Translations under genes and position numbers: made by a program | NCBI GenBank assembly: GCA_964507045.1 | Contig: CAZDOO010000002.1 | Location: 59,653 to 123,652 of the forward strand | Reading direction: 5' to 3' | Source: UBA8199 sp964507045 | GTDB taxonomy: Bacteria > Verrucomicrobiota > Verrucomicrobiia > Limisphaerales > UBA8199 | Length of the DNA stretch: 64,000 nt | In this document: positions 1 through 7,135 of the stretch, one piece after another | Layout of the letters: each line of letters opens with the position of its first letter | Position numbering within the stretch: position 1 is the stretch's first letter | The notes under the pieces: model-generated | Databases searched by the model: none | What the model saw: the letters and a program-made list of their open reading frames with translations, nothing else | What the model was told of the DNA's origin: nothing

Positions 1-104
1 TCAATGTAAGCGAAGGCGGGCAGGGTGGCGAGAACCAGCGCCCACGCGCCAGCAAGCGCTTTCGGGAGCCGGTGCGACAATAACTTGCGGATAATAACTT
101 TCAC
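1..104 (-). CDS. Secreted protein, N-terminal fragment (cut by window edge)
   Basis: From a GTG at 104 the minus strand reads 34 codons without a stop up to the window edge. The peptide starts MKVIIRKLLSHRLPK, follows with a hydrophobic stretch (ALAGAWALVLATLP) and ends with an AFA signal-peptidase-like site. This is a textbook Sec signal peptide, so an exported protein probably continues to the left. No Shine-Dalgarno motif precedes the GTG, and the mature part is not visible, so its function cannot be stated. Confidence 0.5.
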   Translation of the reverse strand, partial: MKVIIRKLLSHRLPKALAGAWALVLATLPAFAYI

Positions 105-285
105 GGGGCAGGGAAGGGCGTAGCTAGGAGGTAAGAGTTCTTTGCTATTTACTGCTAAATGTGTCGCCACGCGTACAGATATACTATTCTATACGCTGCC
201 AGAGTCCGTGCCGCAAGTCAGTATTCGGGGGATTCCCAATGCCGGGAGGATTGTGGCTCCGCGCTGCGTCGCGGCTGCGGGCGGC

Positions 286-990
286 CTATGGCTGCGGTTG
301 GCGCGGATCAAAGCACTGCCAGATCGGCAGGCCCTTATACACCAAGCCGGTATTCCTCATCCGCACCATGGTTTGGGCCTTGGTCTTCTGCACCGACTCG
401 TCGCAGGCCTTTTGGAGTTGGGCGCGGGTGGCCTGCAGGGCGTGCAGGTTGCTCTGTTCGGCATTAACGCGCGCCCGTTCCGCGGCCACCGTGCGCCGCT
501 GGCGCGGTGCCACCGAACCTTTTGTTGGCAGCGCCTCCTTGGCCTCCTGCACGACGCGGGTTTCGCGTTCGATCTGTTGCGTGAGGTCGTCAAGCCGCGC
601 GAATTGCTGGTTTCGGCCCGCCAGGACCGTCTCCACCGATGCCGGGAGCAGCCGGACGAAGATGCCGCCGGCAGCGCCGGTCCCGCGCACGTCGCATCTC
701 TTGAAGGGTCCCGCCGATTGTGACGCGTAGAGCCTGACGACCTCGATTTCCTTCCATTGTTGCGCCTGTTCCCGCGCCAGAAAGGTGCGATCGGCCTGGG
801 ATAGGCTCGCGATGGGGACGGACACCGTCTTGCCATTGGCATCCTTCAGCGTCACGGCGTTGGCCGTAAAGCCGGCTATCTCCCCCTGCATCGTCTTGCC
901 GGATTCCGCAAAGGTCCACGTCCGCATTTCCGCCGGGGTAACCACGGTTGTGGCCAGCAGCAATGCCAACATTCGCAGCAGGGTTCTCAT
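286..990 (-). CDS. SHD1-domain secreted protein with coiled coil
   Basis: The 234-residue protein starts MRTLLRMLALLLATTVVTPA, a signal peptide. Residues ~23-80 (RTWTFAESGKTMQGEI to RTFLAREQ) match the SHD1 (SLA1 homology domain 1) pattern that is common in exported Verrucomicrobiota and Planctomycetes proteins: a Trp near the start, 'V.L...DGK.v.vp...LS..D...l'. Residues ~125-205 are rich in E, Q, R and A with heptad-like spacing, suggesting a coiled coil. The open frame continues upstream through the tRNA-Gln gene, so the ATG at 990, which begins the signal peptide, is preferred. Role unknown; probably periplasmic. Confidence 0.7.
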   Translation of the reverse strand: MRTLLRMLALLLATTVVTPAEMRTWTFAESGKTMQGEIAGFTANAVTLKDANGKTVSVPIASLSQADRTFLAREQAQQWKEIEVVRLYASQSAGPFKRCDVRGTGAAGGIFVRLLPASVETVLAGRNQQFARLDDLTQQIERETRVVQEAKEALPTKGSVAPRQRRTVAAERARVNAEQSNLHALQATRAQLQKACDESVQKTKAQTMVRMRNTGLVYKGLPIWQCFDPRQPQP

Positions 991-1001
991 AAGCCAGGAA
1001 T

Positions 1002-1075
1002 TGGCTGTCCGGCATGGATTCGAACCATGACAAAGAGCTCCAAAGACTCTTGTGCTACCATTACACCACCGGACA
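1002..1075 (-). tRNA. tRNA-Gln (anticodon TTG)
   Basis: Read on the minus strand, the sequence folds as a tRNA. The acceptor stem TGTCCGG pairs with CCGGACA, followed by discriminator G and an encoded CCA. The D-stem is GTGT/GCAC, the anticodon stem AGAGT/GCTCT has loop CTTTGGA (anticodon TTG, Gln), and the T-loop is TTCGAAT. All stems are complete. It lies just upstream of the SHD1 gene on the same strand. Confidence 0.95.
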
Positions 1076-1323
1076 TGGTGCGCATAAGCTAGCCGCAGGG
1101 CGACCCCGGCGCAAAGGAAAAAACCCTTCTCCCGCCATGTGGGACAAGCCAAGACCTGGGTAGTATTGGCAATCCCTGTGCCGTAACAGCGGCGCTTCAG
1201 TCCCCCTTTACGCTCCTCCAAACGGATGGTGTTCAAACAGGCTTACTGTTCGGTGGCCGCGACCGGCCTGGTTGCGGCGAACAGCCATGCCCCCCACCGT
1301 CCCCATGGCTTACCCCTCCGTTA

Positions 1324-1392
1324 CCTCACCGTTACCTCACCGTAGTACCTCTGCAAACCTTGCAGAGGTACTACGGTGAGGTAACGGTGAGG
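1324..1392. repeat. Palindrome family A, copy 1
   Basis: Two perfect 33-nt arms (1324-1356 and 1360-1392) flank a 3-nt loop. The outer part of each arm is built from tandem units of type CCTCACCGTTA; the inner part is GTAGTACCTCTGCAA. Three relatives occur at 12678, 27481 and 53676. There is no T-tract, so it is not a simple terminator. The rest of the 490-bp stretch between tRNA-Gln and 1567 shows no convincing gene or signal. Confidence 0.85.
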
Positions 1393-1566
1393 AGACGGTG
1401 GGGTGAGCCGGGGGAGAGCCGGAGGTGGCGGCGGGCGCCTGGCTTGGCTCGGTTTTGCCAAAAGGGGGCTTGGGCTCGGTTGATCAGGGCCATTTCCGGG
1501 CATTTTCGGCCTCCGGCAGCCGCGCCGGTCATTTACAGGGCTATGACCCCACTGTGCCATTTTGGC

Positions 1567-1770
1567 TCAGTTCCGGAGCGGATGTCCTGGTGGCCGCTTG
1601 GGGCCGGAGAGGTTACAGGTATCCGCCTGCCACTGGAAGATGAACATCGAACATCCAACGCCGAACCTCGAACCTTGAACTGCCCGGCTATCGGGCAACC
1701 GTTCCACCAGTCGAATGATTCTCGCGGGGTATTCCAGCAGCCGCTCCTCCAGGTCATAATCCGCCTTCAT
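1567..1770 (-). pseudogene. Truncated four-helix-bundle (S23/IVP-like) protein
   Basis: The ATG at 1770 follows a strong Shine-Dalgarno (AAAGGAGGGA) on the minus strand. The first 30 codons read MKADYDLEERLLEYPARIIR then LVERLPDSRA, the characteristic N-terminus of the four helix bundle protein family (23S rRNA intervening-sequence protein type; usual length ~120 aa). At codon 31 (position 1680) homology stops exactly where a GAACATCGAACAT-type repeat begins, and the remaining codons are translated repeat and unrelated DNA. The family's conserved LRSGTS region is absent. It is a broken gene with its start and RBS preserved. Confidence 0.65.
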
Positions 1771-1824
1771 CCTGCTGCTCCCTCCTTTCGGTTCAGTGTT
1801 CGATGTTCGATGTTCAGTGTTCGA
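1642..1824. repeat. GAACATCGAACAT-type short repeats flanking the broken gene
   Basis: Block 1642-1680 (GAACATCGAACATCC, then CGAACCTCGAACCTTGAAC) consists of degenerate 8-9-nt units. Block 1791-1824 (GTTCAGTGTTCGATGTTCG, then ATGTTCAGTGTTCGA) is the same type in inverted orientation. They bracket the 90-bp remnant of the four-helix-bundle gene, one block ending exactly at the remnant's breakpoint. Confidence 0.6.
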
Positions 1825-1905
1825 CCGCCCGGTGGGGACAAGCCCCAGCCGCTTACTTTCCCCCTATAGTCCGGGAGTCGTGGGTTCAGCGGTTCAGTTC
1901 AACGG

Positions 1906-1983
1906 CAGTGTATCCGCCATGCCGGCCATCACCGGTCAGGGCAATTTGTACGCTTGTCGCCGGCCGGCACGGCGGATACACTG
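1906..1983. repeat. 22-bp inverted repeat
   Basis: Arms 1906-1927 (CAGTGTATCCGCCATGCCGG, ending CC) and 1962-1983 are complementary with a single mismatch, separated by 34 nt. The element lies directly upstream of the small membrane protein at 2003 and could cap or flank that transcription unit. No T-tract follows either arm. Confidence 0.7.
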
Positions 1984-2002
1984 TCTCAGGTTAGGTGGCA
2001 TC

Positions 2003-2317
2003 ATGTACTTGGCAACTCGCATAGGATTGGTTGTAGGTCCGCTCCTCGCTGTACCTGTTGTGACTTCAGTTTATACGTACCTGAACATTGATAGACGACT
2101 GTTTGTTAAACGCCTTGGATGCGGATGTGGTCCATTTTTCAACACGAACCATTTGAGTCTTTCGGTTTGTTTGCTGCTCTTGGTTGGTGCCGGCGCGTCT
2201 TGGTGGATCGCTTCGCGTGGGGTGGGATGGTGCTGGCGCATGCTTGGTGTGGCGGGATTTCTTGGATGGAGTTTCATTTTCTTGCGAGCGTTCATGTTCC
2301 ACAACGGCTGGCTTTGA
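2003..2317 (+). CDS. Small membrane protein, three TM segments
   Basis: Predicted 104 aa from the ATG at 2003; an in-frame start further left would run through the inverted repeat. Hydrophobic segments lie at ~6-27, 51-70 and 77-98, with a Cys/Gly stretch (LGCGCGPFF) in the first loop. No family is recognised. The gene sits 21 nt before another membrane-anchored orphan, and both are visibly lower in GC than the surrounding genes, which suggests an acquired pair. Confidence 0.5.
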   Translation: MYLATRIGLVVGPLLAVPVVTSVYTYLNIDRRLFVKRLGCGCGPFFNTNHLSLSVCLLLLVGAGASWWIASRGVGWCWRMLGVAGFLGWSFIFLRAFMFHNGWL

Positions 2318-2338
2318 CCTAGACGAGGACGTGCTTTT

Positions 2339-2857
2339 ATGACATTCATGCGTGCTTTCATAATCTTGCTCGTTCTGTCATTGCCGGGAGCGTTTATCGT
2401 CGCAAACGCCCTAAAACCGAAGGAATGTGTGACTGTTGCAGTTCAAGGGCTCGACACACATTACTGTTACCGGGACACCAATCTTCAAGCGGTAGCAGTG
2501 CTTATCAGCAATTTAGGTCCTCACGTTCTCCACTTTGACGTGGCTCTACAAACAAGAGACCGCCCTTGGTGGGCGCATCCGCGATTTACTGAACAGTTCT
2601 TCTTTGATGACGGACCAACTGAGCTTCGGCCATTGAGTGAACGTATCTTTCATCTACCGATTCCGCTTTCGCCATCACAGCATCCGTGGCGTGTTATGGT
2701 GACCTGCCATCGGTACAATAAGGATCTGAGTAAGACGGAGAGATTTTGTTTCCTTTTAAGCTCCTGGCTCTCTCCCGATATCGCCTATCATTACTCTTTC
2801 GTAAGTAAAGTGCTGCCACCTATCTATCAAGCCCGCGCCGTCAATAGGCAACAGTAA
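2339..2857 (+). CDS. Membrane-anchored hypothetical protein
   Basis: 172 aa with an N-terminal signal anchor (AFIILLVLSLPGAFIVANA). The mature part contains short beta-like strands and a pattern reminiscent of extracellular Ig-fold proteins (ISNLGPHVLHFDVALQT), but no family is identified. It follows the 104-aa membrane protein by 21 nt and is likely co-transcribed. Its last codons lie inside a direct repeat (2828-2916), so the C-terminus may have been rewritten by repeat insertion or recombination. Confidence 0.5.
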   Translation: MTFMRAFIILLVLSLPGAFIVANALKPKECVTVAVQGLDTHYCYRDTNLQAVAVLISNLGPHVLHFDVALQTRDRPWWAHPRFTEQFFFDDGPTELRPLSERIFHLPIPLSPSQHPWRVMVTCHRYNKDLSKTERFCFLLSSWLSPDIAYHYSFVSKVLPPIYQARAVNRQQ

Positions 2858-2916
2858 TTTTTTGCGGAGGGCTGAAAGCCGTTCGTTTAGCGGACCTCGA
2901 AGCGGGAACTCCGGCT
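2828..2916 (+). repeat. Direct repeat, left copy
   Basis: About 88 nt beginning CAAGCCCGCGCCGTCAATA and containing TTTTTGCGGAGGGCTGAAAG and CGAAGCGGGAACTCCGGCT. The right copy is at 3433-3519. The copies enclose the decayed toxin-antitoxin genes, and each starts at or inside the 3' end of a gene. The segment AGCCG...CGGCT within each copy can form a hairpin. Confidence 0.75.
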
Positions 2917-3116
2917 TAGTTTTCAGTTAGGCAGCTCGGGCTGAGGAGTCCGGCTAAACATCTATTCGGGCTCAATCGGGTTCGGCGTAGCGCGAGCCGC
3001 ACCGGACCTGCCAGCGCGGCGATCAGACGTCCGCCGTCGCGGCCTAGAAAGGGCTCACGTTGAGCGTTGGTTGCGAAAAGCTCGCCTTCCTGAACGTTTT
3101 CAGGTATGGTTTGCTT

Positions 3117-3338
3117 ATGAGTATTGACCAGATTGCTGCTGAGGCCCTGCGACTCTCACCGTCACAGCGTGCTGTGCTGGCAGAGTCGCTTTGGGAGAGC
3201 CTCGCAGACCCGTTCGAGGTTGTCGGAACCGACGAGTCCTCTACCATCCAGCTTGCCGCCGAGCGCGACCGTCAGATCGAGGCCGGGGAGGTCCAGGCCA
3301 TCTCTCACGAGACATTGATGTCGAGGCTCCGCCGATGA
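3117..3338 (+). CDS. Addiction-module antitoxin, Unstab_antitox family
   Basis: 73 aa from ATG 3117 (MSIDQIAAEALRLSPSQRAV, then LAESLWESL). This matches the short PF09720-type antitoxins that are paired with RelE/ParE toxins: alpha-helical N-terminus with 'L....R..LAe.L..SL', acidic tail and C-terminal 'R.R'. Family role: neutralise the co-encoded RNase or gyrase-type toxin. The stop codon overlaps (ATGA) the start of the toxin remnant. An upstream in-frame start at 3060 would add residues atypical for the family. Confidence 0.7.
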   Translation: MSIDQIAAEALRLSPSQRAVLAESLWESLADPFEVVGTDESSTIQLAAERDRQIEAGEVQAISHETLMSRLRR

Positions 3339-3419
3339 AGGTGGAGCGCAGACCGTTTGCGGGTCACAGTAGTCAAGCATCAGCGTCGTCACCCGGAGTA
3401 TGGCAGAGCTCGAGAATAG
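3335..3419 (+). pseudogene. RelE/ParE-type toxin remnant
   Basis: The ATG at 3335 overlaps the antitoxin stop and begins MKVERRP, as expected for the toxin N-terminus. Only about 37 nt later the +1 frame reads VKHQRRHPEYGRARE and stops at 3419; this resembles the C-terminal 'aHqrRrPgYW' motif of RelE-like toxins. The whole centre (roughly 70 residues) is missing and the two ends are out of frame. The toxin is therefore dead through internal deletion, leaving an orphan antitoxin. Confidence 0.6.
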
Positions 3420-3432
3420 GCCCAACACCTGC

Positions 3433-3519
3433 CAAGCTCGCGCTGTCAATACGCGATAGTATTTTTGCGGAGGGCTGAAAGCCGTCCGGTTGGCGGGCCT
3501 CGAAGCGGGAACTCCGGCT
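3433..3519 (+). repeat. Direct repeat, right copy
   Basis: Counterpart of 2828-2916 with roughly 85 percent identity by eye, starting CAAGCTCGCGCTGTCAATA and ending AACTCCGGCT. It abuts the 3' end of the convergent TSUP gene. Confidence 0.75.
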
Positions 3520-4282
3520 ATTGAGGCTTGAGGTTGGCGTCGTAGAGCAGTTTCAGGGTGAGGGCCAGGACGACGGAGATGAAGACGGGGCGGATGAACT
3601 TTGTGCCGCGGGTGATGACCAGGCGCGAGCCGAGCTTGGCGCCGAGCAACTGGCCGAGGCCCATGGTCAGCCCGGCGGCGTAGCAGATGTGGCCGCCCGG
3701 CAGGAAGAACAGGAGCGAGCTGATGTTGCTGGCGAAGTTCATGACTTTGGCGGAGCCGGTGGCGCGCGTCATGTTGAAGCCGAGCCCGAGCATGAAGGCC
3801 ATGGTCCAGAATGTGCCGGTGCCGGGGCCGAAGAAGCCGTCGTAGAAGCCGAGCAGCAGGCCGAAGGCGAGGTCGAATTTGCCGCGGGCGAGGCGGGGGT
3901 GGAGGTCGGCGGCGCCCAGGCGCGGCTTGAGCAGGACGTAAAGGGCGACGCCGAAGAGCAGGATGGGGATGGCGCGCTTGAGGAAGGAAGGGTCAATCTG
4001 CCGCACGACAAGGGTGCCGAGGGCGGCGCCGGTGAAGGTGAGGAGGAACCCGCGGGCGCAGTCTTTGAGGGGGACGGTGCCGGCCTGGGCGAAGTGCCAG
4101 GAGGCGCTGGCGGAGCCGAAGGTGGCCTGCAGTTTGTTGGTGCCGAGGGCCTGGCGCGGGTCCAGGCCGAAGCTCAGCAGCACGGGCAGCGTGATCAGGC
4201 CGCCGCCGCCGGCAATGGCATCCACGAAGCCCGCCATCAATGCGGTGGCGAAGAGCAGCGGCAGGTGCCAGAGTTGAATCAT
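3518..4282 (-). CDS. TSUP (TauE/SafE, YfcA-like) membrane exporter
   Basis: 254 aa with a family-typical length. Starting at ATG 4282 (MIQLWHLPLLFATALMAGFV) it shows the YfcA-like signature DAIAGGGGLITLPVLL, then LGTNKLQATFGS, and in the second half FYDGFFGPGTGTF and TGSAKVMNFASN. These are the two inverted half-repeats of the DUF81/TSUP family. Eight or so hydrophobic segments place it in the inner membrane. Family members export sulfite, organosulfur or carboxylate anions; the substrate here cannot be told. A longer open frame upstream runs through an intergenic palindrome and is not used. Confidence 0.9.
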   Translation of the reverse strand: MIQLWHLPLLFATALMAGFVDAIAGGGGLITLPVLLSFGLDPRQALGTNKLQATFGSASASWHFAQAGTVPLKDCARGFLLTFTGAALGTLVVRQIDPSFLKRAIPILLFGVALYVLLKPRLGAADLHPRLARGKFDLAFGLLLGFYDGFFGPGTGTFWTMAFMLGLGFNMTRATGSAKVMNFASNISSLLFFLPGGHICYAAGLTMGLGQLLGAKLGSRLVITRGTKFIRPVFISVVLALTLKLLYDANLKPQ

Positions 4283-4344
4283 GGCCGCAATGTTACCCGA
4301 GGCCGCGAACAATTTGAAGGCTGGGGTGGCGCCGCCGGTCTGGG

Positions 4345-4429
4345 CTGGGAGGGCGAGCGTCCCCGCGAGCCCCAATATCCTGTGGGAAGGGGCCGAAGTC
4401 AGGGCTCGCGGGGACGCTCGCCCTCCCAG
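4345..4429. repeat. Palindrome, 28-bp arms, at the 3' end of the GH9 gene
   Basis: Arm 4345-4372 (CTGGGAGGGCGAGCGTCCCC, then GCGAGCCC) and arm 4402-4429 are perfect reverse complements around a 29-nt spacer. The element begins 3 nt past the GH9 stop codon. It may act as an mRNA 3'-end stabiliser or rho-independent-like stem, but there is no T-tract; its form resembles the other dispersed palindromes in the window. Confidence 0.8.
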
Positions 4430-4431
4430 GG

Positions 4432-6240
4432 TCACGGTTCACTGCACAGCGCCCAGAGCAGGATGGCCGAGGCGGTGCCATCCATGGTCGGCTCGTTCGA
4501 GGAGTAATCCTGCACGTCGTCGTGATAGACGGCTGGGCCCTGGAACGCCGCCAGCGGGTCGGGTTCGGTGATGGCGACGCCTTTGAGTGATTTGAAGATG
4601 CGTTCATAGACGGGGCCGTCCACCAGCCCGCCGCGGATCGGGCGCTTGGTTAACTGCATCGTCATCAGGTGCGGGTCTTTTGGATAGAGGCTCCCGATCT
4701 CGGTGAACATGGTATAGCCCCAGGGATTGCGCCCCAACAGCCAATCGCGCTGGCAGGCCGCGAAGGCGCGATAGGAGCGGTCGCCAGTCATGCGCTCGTA
4801 GAACAGGCATTGGGTGGCCAGCGCGACGGCCAGGTTGTCCGAGCACCAGATGAAGGGCACGCCGATGCGATAGGGATTCTTCTCGCCCGCGCGCACGCAG
4901 CGCTCGATGCCCTCGCGGTAGTAATCGGCAAGGGCTTTCTTGGACTGGCGGTCCACAAGGTCATAGAGCCGGAAGTGGCCCGCGTTCATGAATGGGTAAT
5001 ACTGGTAATGGCCGGTCTGCTCTTTGCCCATCCAGGACTCGGTGGCGGCAAGCTTCGCGTAGCGTTTGGCCTCGTCGAGGTAGCGGTGTTCGCGGGTGGC
5101 GCGGAACAGTTCCGCCGCGCCCCATTCCATGTCATCGGCCCAGGTGGTCTCTTCGTAGCGGTAGGGAGCGCTGTAGGAATTGCCCTGCTGGACGCCTTCC
5201 CTGGCCCGGCCCAGCTCATAGACCTCGCGTCCAGCTTGGAGGCAGCGCTCGGCGAAGGGCCGCTGGCGCGGGTCGTCCTTCCAAATCTGGCAGGCCAGGG
5301 CCATCGCTGCGGCGTAGCGGCCGGCAAGGTTCGCGACGCCCGTGGACGCGCTCTGGTATTGGCGCAGGCCCTGGGGCTGGCCGTTGGCGAAATACACCAC
5401 GCGCGGGCCGCCTTTGCCCCAGCCGTAATCGGCGATCTCGTTTTGCGGCAGGCGGCGGCCGGTGTGGTCGCGGTCATCGGCGACCTGGTGGTAGAGCTGG
5501 TCGGGCGCCGGGTGCAGCTTGAGCATCCACTCCAGGCCCCAGCGCGCTTCGTCGAGCACGTCCGGGAGGCTGTTCGGGTACGGCTGGCCGAGGGCGTTAA
5601 CTTTGTCGGCGAATTGTTTCCGGTCTCCGGCCAGCTCATACGCCAGGAGCATTTGGGCGGTGGCGTTGCCCGAGGTGAGGAGATACTTCAGCAAGTCGGC
5701 GGCGTCGTGCCAGCCGCCGCGGGCGTCGAGGTAGGTCGCGTTGGTCAGCGGCCCGTAAGCGGTGCGGCCGTCGAACGGATGGCAGACCGCATCCAGCCAG
5801 GGGTTGTAGCCGCAGCGTTGCTGGCGCATGAATTCGAGCAGTTGATCGGGCAGGGCGCCGTAAGCCTCGCCGCCGATGGTGAACGGCAGCGAGCGGGTTT
5901 CGCCGAGGCGCAGCACATATTGGCCCGGCGTCTTGAGCGGCGAGAAGTCCAGCTCCACGTGGTTCTCAAACTGGCCCCACCTCACGCCGGAGACGGGCGT
6001 GGCTTTGCCCTCGAAGAGCGGTTTGCCGGTATCCGCCGCGACCACCGCGAACGCGGAGGGCAGGGGAGCCTTTGAGAAGGCCAGGGCGAGCTTTGTGTCC
6101 CGCGGCCGGTAGCCGACCTGGCTGGCGCGGATGAAGGGTGCCTCCGCCGGGACGGTGGCAAGGCTTGCGGACAGAACCAGCAGAAAGGCCCAGGGCTTTT
6201 TGGCAGGATTCACTGGAGCCACAAGCTTTGTCCTGCTCAT
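4432..6240 (-). CDS. Secreted glycoside hydrolase family 9 enzyme
   Basis: 602 aa: signal peptide (residues ~15-33), an Ig-like CelD_N domain (~38-125; FIRASQVGYRPRDTKLAL, LRLGETRSLPFTI) and the GH9 (alpha/alpha)6 barrel. Family landmarks are GGWHDAADLLKYLLTSGNAT, with the Asp pair that activates water, LLGRNPWGYTMFT near residue 500, and the C-terminal YSSNEPTMDGTAS with the catalytic acid Glu in the SNE motif. GH9 enzymes cleave beta-1,4 glucans (cellulases, cellodextrinases, exo-glucosaminidases); the short, compact form fits an exo-acting enzyme, but specificity is not readable. Its ATG overlaps the yebC-like stop by 4 nt, so translation is coupled. Confidence 0.9.
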   Translation of the reverse strand: MSRTKLVAPVNPAKKPWAFLLVLSASLATVPAEAPFIRASQVGYRPRDTKLALAFSKAPLPSAFAVVAADTGKPLFEGKATPVSGVRWGQFENHVELDFSPLKTPGQYVLRLGETRSLPFTIGGEAYGALPDQLLEFMRQQRCGYNPWLDAVCHPFDGRTAYGPLTNATYLDARGGWHDAADLLKYLLTSGNATAQMLLAYELAGDRKQFADKVNALGQPYPNSLPDVLDEARWGLEWMLKLHPAPDQLYHQVADDRDHTGRRLPQNEIADYGWGKGGPRVVYFANGQPQGLRQYQSASTGVANLAGRYAAAMALACQIWKDDPRQRPFAERCLQAGREVYELGRAREGVQQGNSYSAPYRYEETTWADDMEWGAAELFRATREHRYLDEAKRYAKLAATESWMGKEQTGHYQYYPFMNAGHFRLYDLVDRQSKKALADYYREGIERCVRAGEKNPYRIGVPFIWCSDNLAVALATQCLFYERMTGDRSYRAFAACQRDWLLGRNPWGYTMFTEIGSLYPKDPHLMTMQLTKRPIRGGLVDGPVYERIFKSLKGVAITEPDPLAAFQGPAVYHDDVQDYSSNEPTMDGTASAILLWALCSEP

Positions 6241-6959
6241 CGCATCGCCGCATACACGCGATGGACGTCGTCGTGGTCGTCCAGCGTGTTGAGGAAGTCG
6301 GCGACTTCTTTGCGGTCGGCCTCGCTCAGTTCGACGAAGTTCTTGGCGAGGTAACGGATTTCGGAGGAGAGGATATTCCAGCCGGCGCTTTTCAGGACCT
6401 TGGAGACGTGGTCGAGGTCTTTGATTTCGGTGAGGAAGCGCGCGCCTTTCTGGCCCGCGGGGGTTTCCTCGGCTTCGAGCGCCTCGATTTCCTGGGCGCC
6501 AGCCTCAATGGCATCCCCCTCGGCGTCGCGACTTGGGTCGGGGTGGGTGGCTTCGATGACGCCGAGATGGTTGAAGAAGAACGCGACGCTGCCCGGCTGG
6601 CCGAGGGTGCCCGCCTTGAAGATATTGCGGATTTCCGGCGCGGTGCGATTCCGGCTGTCGGTGAGGCACTCGACTACCACCGGCACTTTGTGCGGCGCGA
6701 ACCCCTCGTAAGTGACCAGCTCGAAGTTCACCTTCTCATCGGTCTGTCCCGAACCCTTCTTGATCGCGCGCTCGATGGTGTCGCGGTAGCAGGAGGCCTT
6801 TTTTGCCTTCTCGACGGCGGCGGCGAGGCGCGGGTTGAGGTCGGGGTCAGGCCCGCCGAGTTTGGCCGCGACCATGATTTCGCGGACCAGTTTGGCGGTC
6901 AGCTGGCCTTTCTTCTTGGCGTGTTCTTCGCGCCCGGCTTGTTTCCATTGTGCGCCCAT
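6237..6959 (-). CDS. YebC/PmpR (TACO1) family protein
   Basis: 240 aa, usual for the family. It begins MGAQWKQAGREEHAKKKGQL (family pattern MAGHSKW...K..D..Rgk.ftkl.reI) and contains ARLAAAVEKAKK-like, 'CYRDTIERAIKKGSG' and 'YEGFAPHKVPVVVECLTDSR' plus 'FFFNHLGVIE', the three-domain YebC signature. Members act as DNA-binding regulators or, like TACO1/YebC2, assist ribosomes at proline-rich stretches. The overlap with the GH9 gene is a curious operon partner. Confidence 0.93.
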   Translation of the reverse strand: MGAQWKQAGREEHAKKKGQLTAKLVREIMVAAKLGGPDPDLNPRLAAAVEKAKKASCYRDTIERAIKKGSGQTDEKVNFELVTYEGFAPHKVPVVVECLTDSRNRTAPEIRNIFKAGTLGQPGSVAFFFNHLGVIEATHPDPSRDAEGDAIEAGAQEIEALEAEETPAGQKGARFLTEIKDLDHVSKVLKSAGWNILSSEIRYLAKNFVELSEADRKEVADFLNTLDDHDDVHRVYAAMR

Positions 6960-7135
6960 TGTGTGTTAAATTGGCGGGGATAGTGTGCCGTCGGCGGGGC
7001 GAACCGTCAACTCCGGGCTGGCCGGGGCCGCAGAAAGGGTTTGCCAGGCGGCATGGGCCGGGGCTATTAACAGGCCACCAACCAATCAATGCAGGCATGA
7101 AACCGGGCGCGCCGGTCGAATTACAGAATCAGGTT

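Noticed and set aside
2828..3519. Direct repeats after gene ends as integron attC sites
   Set aside because: A GTTAGGC occurs at 2929 but no matching inverse core (RYYYAAC) is present at the other end, the second repeat lacks a GTTRRRY end, and no integron integrase is nearby.
4669..6075. Long plus-strand open frame (468 codons) opposite the GH9 gene
   Set aside because: It is antisense to a clearly conserved GH9 enzyme and has the Gly/Ala/Val/Arg bias of a GC-rich shadow frame.
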